Shown: positions 22,805 through 33,299 of the stretch, one piece after another
Position numbering within the stretch: the first letter of the stretch is position 1
Layout: each line of letters begins with the position of its first letter
DNA from: Wurfbainia villosa
Taxonomy: Eukaryota > Streptophyta > Magnoliopsida > Zingiberales > Zingiberaceae
Length of the DNA stretch: 64,000 nt
Assembly (NCBI GenBank): GCA_025175895.1
Contig: CM046000.1
Coordinates: 66,740,720 to 66,804,719 of the forward strand
Direction of reading: 5' to 3'
Position numbers and translations under genes: made by a program
The notes under the pieces: generated by a model
Told to the model about the DNA's origin: nothing
Database searches by the model: none
Seen by the model: only the letters and a program-made list of their open reading frames with translations

Positions 22805-23551
22805 GTGCATCCATCCTTTCTGCTAGGTGGTCCATGGAGTTGATAGTATATCATCCCGTTGCAGGAGCTGGTTGACCACGTTCGAAAGCCCATTGATGGT
22901 GGTTCTAGGCCACCTCTTCTATTAGCTCCTCTGCTTCCTCGATAGTCTTGTTCATAAGTTCTCCTCCTGCACTAGAATCAAGGGACATCTTCGTGGCGTA
23001 CGTGATCCCATTGTAGAAGATGTGGATACCAGCCACCTTTCCAGTCCGTGGTGGGGGCATTGGTAGAGTAGCCCCTTGTAGCGATCCCAAGCTTCAAATA
23101 GGGACTCTCCTTCTTTCTGACAGAAGCTTGTAATTAGATGGCACATGTGAGCAGTCTTACCTGGTGGGAAATATTTGTTCAAAAACTACTGCTCACATTG
23201 CTCCCATGTAGTAATACTTCCCGAAGGTAGGGAGTGAAGCCATTCCTTTGCCTTATCCCGCAATGAGAACGGGAATAAGCTCAGACGAATCACGTTCGTA
23301 GGGACTCCATTCACCTTCATCATTGAACAAATTTTCAAGAATGTCTCTAGGTGCTGGTTCGGGTCTTCAGTCGCAGCTCCCCCAAATTGACTCTGCTGGA
23401 CCATATGTATCAGTGATGGTTTCAGTTCAAAGTTGTTTGCCGAAATGGATGGTCCAGCTATGCTCGGCCTAAATCATCTAGCACTAGGGGTTGTGTAATA
23501 CCGCAGAGGTCGGCTACCTATATTTACTTTGGATGCAGCTTGGTCCTCCAT
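22805..23551 (-). pseudogene. gag: Athila A gag, N-terminal part
   Basis: An ATG at 23551 starts MEDQAASKVN. The retrotrans_gag core follows: GAATEDPNQHLETFLKICSMMKVNGVP, LFPFSLRDKAKEWLHSLPSGSITTWEQ, NKYFPPGKTAHMCHLITSFCQKEGESLFEAWDRYKGLL.QCPHHG. This is the typical Athila arrangement. There is a stop after EQCEQ and a frameshift near 23040. The rest of gag continues at 867 beyond element D. Confidence 0.86.
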
Positions 23552-23910
23552 CCTCTTCTGTTTGGCTCTTCGGCGATGATAGGTTCGTTCGATTTCTAAA
23601 TCGATCAGAATCAGGCCTTCCGATCCTAAATGTCTAAGCATACGAAGAACCGAGCCACAAAAATTAGGAGTATTTCCTAATACTAGAGAGCAGGAAAAAA
23701 ACTAATCTAGTTGCCAAAATTAAAGAGTCAATAAGAAAAAAGAGAACTACTCCTAAAATAAAACTAAATCTATATATGGAAAATCTAGAACTAAAGTAAA
23801 TAAAGCAAAATAAAAAATAAATAAAAATAAAAAAGGAAGTATAGTGAGTAAATAAATCTAATCCTAAATCCAATCCAATTATCCACCTCTTGATTTGATA
23901 TCGAATCAAT
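23552..23910 (-). other. Leader of Athila A
   Basis: AT-rich untranslated sequence between primer site and gag start, matching the B leader (split by C at 29828/42007). I see no ORF or RNA gene in it. Confidence 0.6.
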
Positions 23911-23911
23911 C

Positions 23912-23930
23912 AGTCCCCAACAACGGCGCT
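23912..23930 (-). other. Athila primer binding site (element A)
   Basis: Minus-strand AGCGCCGTTGTTGGGGACT, a variant of the TGGCGCCGTTGCCGGGGA site typical of Athila elements (tRNA-Asp type), seven bases after the LTR end at 23938. Confidence 0.85.
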
Positions 23931-23937
23931 AAAAACT

Positions 23938-25337
23938 TGATGCACGTGAACGCGACCTCAAATCACGCGATGGAGACCGTCGAGGACTCGAAGTGTGCAC
24001 TCGCTCTCAACGCCCGCAAGTCCACGGATGTCATCAAGCAATAAAAAGATTATCGATCCCATAGGGACTGAGATTCGAGTACCGATTTGTTTAATGGATG
24101 TTATTGTTCGGGACTAGACTCTAAAGGTTGCGATTAGGAGGGTTGTCGATGGTCCTAACTCTAATACGGTGTCACACAGAGGAAAAGAAGGGTCGCTATG
24201 GGTCTTTAGATGGATTCTAGGATTTCAATTTCTTTTGTGTGTCACAGAACACGTTGTCAATTGGGTATGCTTAGGTTTCAAGTTATGGTTTTGTGGAAAG
24301 GACATCATACACTCCCCCAATGAGCCTTCGCATCTATCGGAAGCTACCTCTGTCATACCAGGTCAATCCCTGGCTTTAGGATGGGATAGTCGGTACGAGG
24401 ATGCTGAATCGATCCCTGTGACGAGTCAAAAATGAGACGTGTTTCCTACTCTATCACATCCTTCCACCCACAATTATCGACGATGAGGCCAACCCTTAGG
24501 TCCCTCTTTAATTCGCCTAAATCTTTGATACAAGGGTTGTCACCCCTCGTATTGGATAAGCACAGTGACTAGAAAACCAAAACGATAACTATAGATCTAA
24601 ACCAAAAATCAATTGCGAATATAAATTCAAGAACAAAAAGATATTTAAATTAACATGTTTCGACTCAACACAAACTACTCCCTAATCCTAAAATCAGAGA
24701 GTCTACTCCATAGATACGAGAGAAGAAACACAAAGCATGATCATATTCGTATAAATAATAGAGTTTACATAAAGAATAGGATTTACAATGCAATGTAGGT
24801 CTTCTCATCGGCGTTGAAGTGCAGAATCTTGACCTCTGGTGGCCTTCCTCCTCCCTATTACGAGTTCCAAAAGTTTTTTAGGGATTTGAAGTGTCATCCC
24901 AGCCGTCGTGCCTCCGCCCTAGGGTTTGGGCAGACCTTTCCTTATATAGACATCATGTCGGATCACTGTAAAATCTGAAAATACCCCTAGTTGCATCAAC
25001 TTGCTGGGTCGCCACACGGTCGTGTGAAAACACATGGCCTAGCCATGTGTTAGGCTGTGGCGGCCATTTTCTCCCTCTGAACATGATTGTGTGTGGGCAC
25101 ATGCCCTGGCCATGTTCCCTTCTACATCCGGCTGCCAAATGTCTTCTTTTGCTCTGAAATTGCACCATTTTCCCTATAAAATGTTATCCTGCACACAAAA
25201 GTAAACAGAGTAGATCTCCTAACCAGAAAATAGAAAATGCATGCAACATAATATAAAATATGCATGAAATAAACATAAAATTCTATGAGATGTGAGAGAA
25301 AATTACTCATAAAACCCTATATGTTTTGCTCACATCA
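23938..25337 (-). repeat. 5' LTR of Athila A (1400 bp)
   Basis: On the minus strand from TGATGTGAGC (25337) to CACGTGCATCA (23938). It is homologous to the B and C LTRs. It holds a TATA-like TCTATATAAGG at 24940-24950 and scattered CACACGG/CCGTGTG-like palindromes (about 24990-25110). The ORF at 24169-24435 is LTR sequence. Confidence 0.9.
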
Positions 25338-25342
25338 GTACT

Positions 25343-25668
25343 AGACTCTCCCTTTCCAAAAGATCGTCATGTGTATGTGTAAAATAAAAGCTAACCAGAG
25401 TAAGTCTAGAATATTCATTCAAAGCCAATAAAATAAAATACCATGAGATAAATGAAGTTACACTACTCATGGAAACAACTCATGAAGAAGACTTTGAAAA
25501 ATACTATTGAGGCAGCTTATAGGTAGCAAAAACTAAGTGTTGAAAGAAACTAAACAACTAATGCATGAATAAATGAATGCTAACCGAAATGCAAAAATTA
25601 GGAAAGAAACTACTGCTAGAAACAAAACAAAACTTGGAGTTCCCCTCAGACTTATGTGAAACATACTT
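25343..25668 (-). other. 3' region of element B after the env-like ORF
   Basis: AT-rich, no gene seen. It matches element C 3' of its env-like tail (about 39510-39840, inverted), which shows where A interrupted B: at AGTAC, corresponding to C near 39840. Confidence 0.7.
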
Positions 25669-27333
25669 CTAGTATGGTGGACGAGGTGGAAAGTCTGGTA
25701 GCTTCGGCATCTCGGGGTCCTGGGAGAACCTGCTGCTGAGTCGCTGATGCTACATATACATGTTATCAATCTGAAAGCTGGTGGATGTAGCGACTGCTCT
25801 GTGCTCCTCCTCCCTAGCCCACTATGCCTGTTGGGCTCGCATATGCTGCCGCATCTCCTGGTGGTAGGTAACTTCCACCTAGCAACGAGTAGCCTCCTCT
25901 TGGAAGTAGATGCGGGCCTCGTCGTAGAACTCCTCGACGCATTAGAAGTGCTCTCGAAAGCTCTGAAACTCCACCTGCGTGTAGGCTCTCTGCTCCTCCC
26001 ATCGCTGCCTCTGTGTCTACTGCTCGACATATATGTCATAAAGGCGCAATTGGAACTCCGAAAAATCATAGGCAGATGTACCTATATCCTGTTCAAAAGT
26101 AGAAAAAGGTGGTGGTGCAGGTGCAGGATCATGTCGAGGTGGACTAGGTGGGCTCCTATGCATGTGTGAACTGGAGGGAGAGTGATGCAAAGGGAGAGAG
26201 ATGGGTACCAATGTGAATGGTCCCTCATATGGAGGGGGCTCCACTATCAGGTCTAAGCGCCAGTTGGCGCGTGTGGTGATGGTGGTACGATCGGGGTCGG
26301 GGAGCCTAAGGGCCGTCAGGTTTTTCCTTACAAAGCATAATGAGTGTCATTCTCTTACAATCATCTTCAAGGCCATACACACTCCCAGGTCGATCTTAGG
26401 GCTCCCCTCTATGCTATCTAGTGCAGTGTAGTCGTATCCCATCCTATGACAAATGTGGGTAAGCAGGCCCCCTACATTAATTTCTCCTCTTGCTGCTTTG
26501 CCCATTTTCACTAAGTGTCTAATGAAATGGGACCCTACATCGATGCTACTACTTTCTTATAGCATGTCCCATAGGCAAAGCAGCTCGCTAGCTCTCACTA
26601 CACCATCACTCTCCCCACGACAAAAAATAGTGCTTGCCATGATTCGGTGGAGGTAACGGAAAATGGAGTTTTTGAGTTGTGATGCTTTGGCCCTAGAAGG
26701 GTCGTAAGCGTGTTCTCTCGTCAATTTAGTCCAAAAGATTCGAGAGTTTAACCCAATAGGGGTTCTTCTCTCTCCCCCACTCAGCAAGCCAAAGCATGAA
26801 TTCCATTGGTGAAGTGTCCATTCATGCTCAATGTTAAATATCCTAAAGGTAATCCTACCCTCTTCGCTCTCTCTACCCATTAAAATTTCCGCTTCTAAGG
26901 AACTCAAAAATTCTAAAACTATCCTAGTGTAGGTTGGGTGTCTTATTCCCATTATCTCTTCCCACCCCATTTTTGCAAATAGGGCTTGAATGTCACCCAA
27001 CAACCCTAAGGATTCTAGTAAATCTTCATCAAGATACCTAGTTGCAGTGATTTTACGAGTAGAAAGCATGTTATATCTATCCCTATGCTCATTGTTGCGA
27101 AAAAGAAGGGTTGGTAAGGCGTTACCAGTTCCAGAGCTTGAGGGGCGTTGATCCTCCTTGCTCATCGCTTCGAAGCACTGGATCAAGATACCACTTGCTT
27201 GGTCCTCCTCATCATTGGTTCTTTTAGCTTCTTTGAAGGTTGGAAAAGCTTCTAGGTGGTGGGGAAGAAGGATCCACATGGCTAGGGCAAGAAAAATCGA
27301 AACGCATGGTGCATTTGAGGGGAGAAAATGCAC
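25669..27333 (-). pseudogene. Athila env-like ORF (Athila ORF1 protein family), element B
   Basis: One reading frame of about 554 codons interrupted by stops. Codons 1-258 are open and contain KITATRYLDEDLLESLGLLGDIQALFAKMGWEEIMGIRHPTYTRIVLEFLSSLE, recognisable as the plant 'Arabidopsis retrotransposon ORF-1' (Athila) family, then WTLHQWNSCFGL and REHAYDPSRAKAS. A TAA near 26557 follows. The same frame goes on with a proline-rich section (SPPSPPRHDPAPAPPPFSTFEQD), YDFSEFQLRLYDIYVEQ, and a charged tail to PDFPPRPPY at 25672. The biological role of this protein is unknown; env status is by position only, and I see no clear signal peptide. Confidence 0.8.
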
Positions 27334-27599
27334 TCATGAGTGCCCTTTTAACTCTCGCAGGCGACACTGCGACCAGGTATGAAAACACACGGTGGCAGCC
27401 ATAATGCCTCGGGTTAGTCGAGGCACGTACTGGGAAAACACACCATGTGTCTCTATTTCTCACAACGGTCCGAATTTTCTCACACGCTTTACTGTGTAAG
27501 CTAAAAATTGATTTTATCTTTACCTAGCAAGTTCCTTTTGATCCTAATGCTAAACGAAATGGAAATCAAAGTTCAAATTAACCAAATGAATGCAATACA

Positions 27600-27744
27600 A
27601 TCAAAATAAAACCTAAAAAACTAAACTTGAGTTGCCTCACAAGAAGCGCTTTGTTTAAGGTCGTTTAGCTCGACCACACTCCATTATCAACTTGGCTCTG
27701 GAGGTTCTGTGAACTTCCATTCATCCGTCTCGGTATCTACATCT
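27600..27744 (-). other. Protease to env-region junction in element B (pol deletion point)
   Basis: On the minus strand, protease-end sequence runs directly into AAACAAAGCGCTTCTTG..GGCAAC, a phrase that normally lies downstream of integrase in Athila elements. All of RT, RNase H and integrase, normally about 3 kb, is absent. The same phrase is at about 32595-32625 in C. Confidence 0.75.
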
Positions 27745-29586
27745 GATGGGCTCGGCTTTATCCTGCTGAAAGTAAAGTCATCTAGGTAGGGAGCTCTACA
27801 CTCTGATAGGCTGAAGAGGATGATCTCCCCATCTACCTCTAAGGAGATCTAGTGTGCCTTTACATCTATGCACACCCCCATAGTTGCCAGAAAGGGCCTT
27901 TCCAAGATGATGAGATTCTGGGGATTGGGTTATGTGTTGAGTACGATAAAATCCAAATATATCACAAAGTTTTCAATGATCACAGGTACATATTTTAACA
28001 TGCCAACGGGCTTCTTGATCGTGTCATCCGCCATGCAAATGCCTATGCCTGTTGGTTGTATACTTCTCAGTCCCATCTCTAGGTAGAATGCATAGGGTAT
28101 CACGCTTACTGATGACCCTAAGTCGCACAGTGTTTTGTCGAAGATTTCCCCATAAATTGAGCAGGGGATAACAAATTCACCAGGGTCCTCAAGCTGTAGT
28201 GGAATTTTATCTTCAATTTCAGCTTGGTCAGGTAGGGTGGAAATTATGGTTGCACACCCCTTGGCAAATCTGTTTCTCAATGCTACTTTCTCACTGCACA
28301 CTCCTTCCTCCTTAGCTTGACTTGGCTTGGGTAATGACGGAGATTTATCCATAGGTTGTGACACGGTATGGGATATCTGGGCCACTTGTGTCTCCAACAT
28401 CCTTGTGTGACTTGCAAGACCAGTAATAGTGGCCTTCAAATCTCTGAGTGACTCCTCTATTTTCTGATGTTGGCAATGGAACTCTTCATTGTCCTTCGTT
28501 TGGGTAGCAATAAAGTATTTCATCATCAGTTCTAATCTAGACTTCTGTTACTGCTAGCCATTGCCCTGTTGTTGCCCATACCCTCCTGATGGTTGGAAGT
28601 TCCCCGAGTTATTCCAATATGAAAAGTTCGGGTGGTTCTTCCATCCAGGGTTGTAAGTACAAGAGTATGGGTTGTTGGGCCTTTGATTAATAGTCCCCAA
28701 CTGCATTGCAGTGCTCAATCTACTCTTCTAAGCTGCTCTGCCCTCCATAGTAGTCCTCTCGATACGCTGCTACTCCTTCTCCAAAGTCAATGGCCACACA
28801 AGCAGATGCAGGATTTAAAGATTCAAACCATCTGCTAAGCGCATCCATTCTCGCTGCTAGGTCATCCACTAAGTTGACAGCATATCATCCTGCCGCAAGA
28901 GTTGGGTGACCACGTTCGGAAGCCCATTGATGGTGGTTCTGAGCCACCTCTTCTATCAGCTCCTCTGCTTCCTCGATAGTCTTGTTCATAAGTGCTCCTC
29001 CTACGGCAGAATTGAGGGACATCTTTGTGGCATACGTGATCCCATTGTAAAAGATGTGGATCACCAGCCACCTTTCCAATCCATGGTGGGGGCATTGGTA
29101 GAGTAGCCCCTTGTAGCAATCCCAGGCTTCAAATAGGGACTCCCCCTCCTTCTGACAGAAGCTTGTGATCAAATGGCGCATGTGAGCAATCTTGCTTGGT
29201 AGGAAATATTTATTCAAGAACTACTACTCATATTGCCCCCATGTAGTAATGCTTCCCGAAGGTAGGGAGTGAAGTCATGCCTTAGTCTTATCCCGCAATG
29301 AGAATGGGAATAGGCTCAGGTGGATCGCATCCGCAGGGACTCTATTTATCTTCATCGTCGAGCAGATCTCCAAGAATGACTCCAGGTGTCGGTCCGGGTC
29401 TTTAGTCGCAGCTCCCCCAAATTGACTCTACTGGACCATATGTATGAGTGATGGCTTCTGTTCAAAGTTGTTTGCCAAAATGGATGGTCCAGCTATACTC
29501 GACCTAAATCTTCTAGCACTAGCGGTTGCGTAATCCCGCAAGGGTCAGCTACCTATATTCACTTCGGATGTAGCTTGGTCCTCCAT
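27745..29586 (-). pseudogene. gag: Athila B gag and protease
   Basis: The ATG at 29586 starts a gag like that of A: LFPFSLRDKTKA, SGSITTWGQ, NKYFLPSKIAHMRHLITSFCQKEGESLFEAWD.YKGLL, NKTIEEAEELIEEVA, then NPYS..YNPGW.NHPNFS-type sequence around 28600-28660. The 27930-28526 portion is open and runs from a coiled-coil-like segment (ATQTKDNEEFHCQHQKIEESLRDL) to EDPGEFVIPCSIYGE, the protease site LCDLGSSVSVIP, and IENFVIYLDFIVL. The distal protease (ILERPFLAT) follows a stop. Several stops and frame changes make it a pseudogene. Confidence 0.85.
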
Positions 29587-29827
29587 CCTCTTCTGTTCGG
29601 CTTTCCGACGATGATAGGTTCATTCGATTTCTAAATCGATCGGAATCAGGCCTTCCGATCCTAAGCGTCTAAGCACACGAAGAACCGAGCCACAAAATTA
29701 GGAGTATTTACCTAAGGTTTAGAAACAAAAAATAAACTAAACTAGCTAACTAATCAAAGGGCAAATAAGAAATAGAGATTCACTGCTAAAATAAATTAAA
29801 AACTAAATCTAGATATGGAAAATCTAA
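29587..29827 (-). other. Leader of element B, proximal part
   Basis: Matches the A leader (23552-23700). It is interrupted by element C at AAATT (29828-29832 and 42003-42007) and continues at 42008-42111. Confidence 0.7.
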
Positions 29828-29832
29828 AAATT

Positions 29833-31343
29833 TGATGTGAGCAAAACATATAGTGTTTTAGGAGTAGTTTTCGCTCACATCTCATTACATTTTATGTTAG
29901 TTTTATGCATATGTCACTCTATTTTGCATTCATTTCTTATTTTCTGGTTCGGAGGTCTACTCTTTGTACTTTTGTATGTAGGATAGCATTTCATGGGAAA
30001 AAGGTGCATTTTTGGAGAAAAAAATGGAGTAATTTGTGGAGCACGGACCTTAGGGAATACACACTAGCCATGTCCCAAGACTTTGGTATGTTTTCGAAGC
30101 AAAACGGATCAAAACAGAGGCTCCAGAAAAAGACACGGCCAGGCCATGTGAAAACACACAGCCGTGCCTTTTTTCCAACTCAATTTCTAGCCAAGATTTC
30201 ACCTATTTTTCAGCCTTGCACACGACCAGGCCATGTGAAATTCACACGACCGTGTGGCGGCACCGCAAATTCAAGGAAATAGGGTTTTTCAAGCATTTAT
30301 GGAAAGTCGAAGCTGCCTCTATATATAGGAAACTCATCCAAGAGGTGAGGGATCACGAGGGAGCCGCCCTAGGGCTCCCAAACCCTAGGGGTGAGGCACG
30401 ACAGCTAGGACGGCACATCGAAGCCCTAAAAAGTTTCGTGAACTTGCAATGGGGAGGAGGAGAAACACCACCGGAGGTCCACGCTTGCACTTCAACATTC
30501 GGAGACAAGACCACGAAGGCATTGTAATCTCTTGTTCCTGTGCTTTATTTCTGATATATTCGAACATAAACATGCTTTGTGATTCCTCCTTTATATACAT
30601 GGAGTAGTTCCTTCGATTCTAGGATTAGGGAGTAGCTTGTGTGCACATTACATGTTGGTTCATGTTAAATTCTGTCTTTGAGTTTAATTTGGCAATTGGA
30701 AGTTGTTTATACTATATCTATGCGTGTTTGGTTTTCTACCTACTTTGCTTAGGCGATAGAAGGGGTGATAGCCCTCAAATCTAAGATTTAGGGGATTTTA
30801 TACATGGAACCTAGGGGTAAACCTGATCTCTTGTAACCGTGGGTAGAAGGATGTAATGGAACCGGACACGGTTCATCATAGGGATTGATTCGGCATCCTC
30901 ATACTGTCTATCCCATCCTTTTATGGCAAAGATAGCTCCCAGTAGATGCGGTGGCTCATCAGGAGAGTGTATGATGTCCCTTCCACAAAACCATAGCTAA
31001 ACGTCTAGACAACGCCAGCTGACAACATTGTTTTGTGACACACAAGCGAAACCAAAGTCCTTTAATCGCCTTTGAAGACCCCGACACGCTCCCTTCTTCC
31101 TCCGTGTGACACCGTATAGAGTATAGTCCACCGATAGCCCTCACAAATTGAAACCTCTTAGAGTTTACTTCCGAACAATTTCAACCACTGAACATATCGA
31201 TATTCGAATCCCAGTCTCTGTGGGATCGATAATCTTTTATTACTTGACGATATTTGTGCACTTACGGGCGTTGAGCACGAGTGCACACTTCGAGTCCTCG
31301 ACGACCTCCATCGTGAGATTTGAGGTCGTGTTCGCGTGCATCA
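29833..31343 (+). repeat. 5' LTR of element C (1511 bp)
   Basis: TGATGTGAGC to CGTGCATCA. TATA-like TCTATATATAGG at 30319-30330. It contains ACACGGCC/GGCCATGTG palindromic phrases at about 30130-30255 just upstream of the TATA box. Nearby short ORFs (29905-30282 and 30216-30527) are LTR sequence. Confidence 0.93.
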
Positions 31344-31350
31344 AGTTTTT

Positions 31351-31369
31351 GACGCCGTTGTCGAGGACT
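31351..31369 (+). other. Primer binding site of element C
   Basis: GACGCCGTTGTCGAGGACT, seven bases after the LTR, a degenerate Athila (tRNA-Asp type) site. The B site (42112-42130) has a similar GAGGACT end. Confidence 0.8.
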
Positions 31370-31574
31370 AATCAATTCGATATTGAATCGAACAGTGGAA
31401 ATTTGCATCGGACTTAGGATAGATTTATTTTTCTTGTTTTGTTTTGTTTTATTTTATTTTATTTCAATTTTGTTTATTCAGTTGCTCCTTCCTTATTTAT
31501 AATTTCCTGCATATAACAATGCATGCTTTACTCATGATTATGGTCAATTAAATGTTGTAAGTTTTGGTAACATT

Positions 31575-32561
31575 TATTGTGAACATTGTGGTGAAACATG
31601 GCATACCATTAACGATTGTTCAGATATATTCGAACCTTCACAATTTGAACAAGAAGATGTCACCTACAATTACAACCAGTGGCCACAAGATGATTCCTAT
31701 TCATATAGCTAGGACTCTGGGTACTTAAACCCTCAATATTATCTTCCTAAATCCTGACTTGAGCAGATGATGGAAGATTTCATTCAAATAGAACAAGCGG
31801 CGAACACTGAATTCCAACGACAGCATTCGTAGATAAAGACTCAATATTGTTTCCCAAGTGAGAATGAGAGCTATGAATCACCACGCGAATTTTATCCAGA
31901 ATCAAGTCCCCACTTAGAACCCTTGCTAGACAATTCTACTAGGGAATGCAAGGAGCATAGTCTACAATTCATGGAAGAAACCAAACGACTAGAAGGTGGC
32001 TTTGATGACTGGATTACACCTAATATAGCAGAGACTCACTTTGAGCAAATGAATGAGGGAGACATATATGACATAGGAAGTAAAGTAGGAAAATCCATCC
32101 AATCACCACTAGAAGGAGAACTTGAGGATTATATAATTGACACTTTAATCGAGGAGTGCATTGCTTCAATCAAAACACCTCCTAACCTCAAGGGTCTAGA
32201 AGAGCCTGCCTTAACCCTCGCCAAAACTTTATTTACCAATAACGAATCCCATCTAGTGATTTGTGATGATAAAATTTCATTCGACCTAATAGCATCTACT
32301 AATCAATCTTTTGGTGAGAATATTTGTGGTGAGTTACATTATTTACAACATATGGATGAAATAGAATATCATGATCAAACTCTTGATGATTCTTTAAAGA
32401 TAAGCATGTTCACTCTCGAACCAAGAAAGGCAGCCAATAAATATCTTGTCCCTCCACGAGAAAGATTTAAGAGATATGGTGATAAGGGACAACAAGAGAG
32501 GAGGCATAAGGTGAGCAAATATCTTGCTCCCCCGCGAGCAAGATTCAAACGCCTCAAATGA
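31575..32561 (+). pseudogene. Zinc-knuckle gag-like ORF of element C
   Basis: One frame from a CCHC knuckle (YCEHCGETWHTINDC, C-x2-C-x4-H-x4-C) through three early stops into an open stretch of 212 codons (31923-32561). The post-knuckle part has MMEDFIQIEQAANTEFQRQH, echoing the coiled-coil region of Athila gag. The open stretch is acidic (EECIASIKTPPNLKGLEEPALTLAKTLF) and ends in a duplicated basic motif, KYLVPPRERFKR then KYLAPPRARFKR. I do not recognise a named domain in it. It ends right before the post-integrase phrase, so it occupies the space of the lost pol. It may encode an RNA-binding protein, which is inference from the knuckle and basic tail. Confidence 0.6.
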
Positions 32562-32792
32562 AACGTAGGAATAAGGTCAAGCTAAAAGACCTTAAACAAA
32601 GCGCTTCTTGGGAGGCAACCTAAGTTTAATTTTTAGGATTTCTTTTTATTTCATTCAATTTTTTGTAATTTGAACTTGGATTTATGGTATTTAGCATTTG
32701 TAGGTAAGGAAAGAACTTGCTAGGTAAAAACAAAAGTCATTTTTAAGTTTATACGGTGAAGTAAGTGAGCGAAATCAGACCATTGTGCACCA
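32562..32792 (+). other. Element C spacer between gag-like ORF and CACTA insertion
   Basis: Contains the post-integrase phrase at about 32595-32625 and AT-rich sequence matching 27480-27600 of element B (inverted). No gene seen. It ends with CCA at 32790-32792, the target duplication of the CACTA element. Confidence 0.7.
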
Positions 32793-32809
32793 CACTACAA
32801 CAAAAAATC

Positions 32810-33275
32810 GAATAGACAACGGTGAAAAACCATTGTCTATTAGCCAAAAAATATGTGGTAAATCGACCCGTTGTGAAAAGTGGGTCGGTCAAAGACAACG
32901 GTGAAAAACCGTTGTAGATTTAAGGAAAAGACAACGGTGAAAAACCGTTGTCTATTAGAAAAAAAACCCATGGTAAATCGACCCGTTGTGAATAGTAGTT
33001 TGGTCAAAGACAACGGTGAAAAACCATTGTCATTTCAAAGATAAGACAACGGTTTTTAACCGTTGTCATTGACCAAACCACTATTCACAACGGGTCGATT
33101 TACCACGGGATTTTTTTCTAATAGACAACGGTTTTTCACCGTTGTCTTTTCCTTAAATCTACAACGGTTTTTCACCATTGTCTTTGACCGACGCCCAATT
33201 TACCACGGATTTTTTTTGCTCATAGACAATGATTTTTCAGTGTTGTCATTTCTCAACGGTTACTCTATAACATAA
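32810..33275. repeat. Long subterminal palindrome in the CACTA element
   Basis: The left half (about 32810-33035) is nearly the reverse complement of the right half (about 33050-33275). Both contain AGACAACGG..CCGTTGTC modules, CGACCCGTTGTGAA or its complement, and ATTTACCACGGG or its complement, in mirrored order. The centre is near 33040. The ORF at 33063-33275 is made of this repeat. Confidence 0.8.
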
Positions 33276-33299
33276 TAAACCGTTATAGATTTATAGTGT

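Larger units (their letters stand above)
1..25337 (-). mobile_element. Athila-type Ty3/gypsy element A (partial, interrupted)
   Basis: Minus-strand element whose 5' LTR lies at 23938-25337, followed leftward by a tRNA-Asp-like primer site, leader and gag. It is split by element D (868-22799), and gag/protease resumes at 867-1 before the window ends. The D target duplication ACTAA lies at 863-867 and 22800-22804, and sequence on either side matches the uninterrupted gag of element B near 28800-28860, which proves continuity. The candidate right-hand target duplication is GTACT at 25338-25342; the left end lies outside the window. A is itself inserted in the env-like 3' region of element B. Confidence 0.85.

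Noticed and set aside
24169..24435. ORF that might be a small membrane protein (88 codons)
   Set aside because: Entirely inside the Athila A LTR; homologous LTR positions in B and C do not conserve the frame.
23938..25337. 3' LTR of element B
   Set aside because: It is followed (minus strand) by a primer site, leader and gag, so it is the 5' LTR of a separate element A; also B sequence in C continues about 650 bp further before the LTR.
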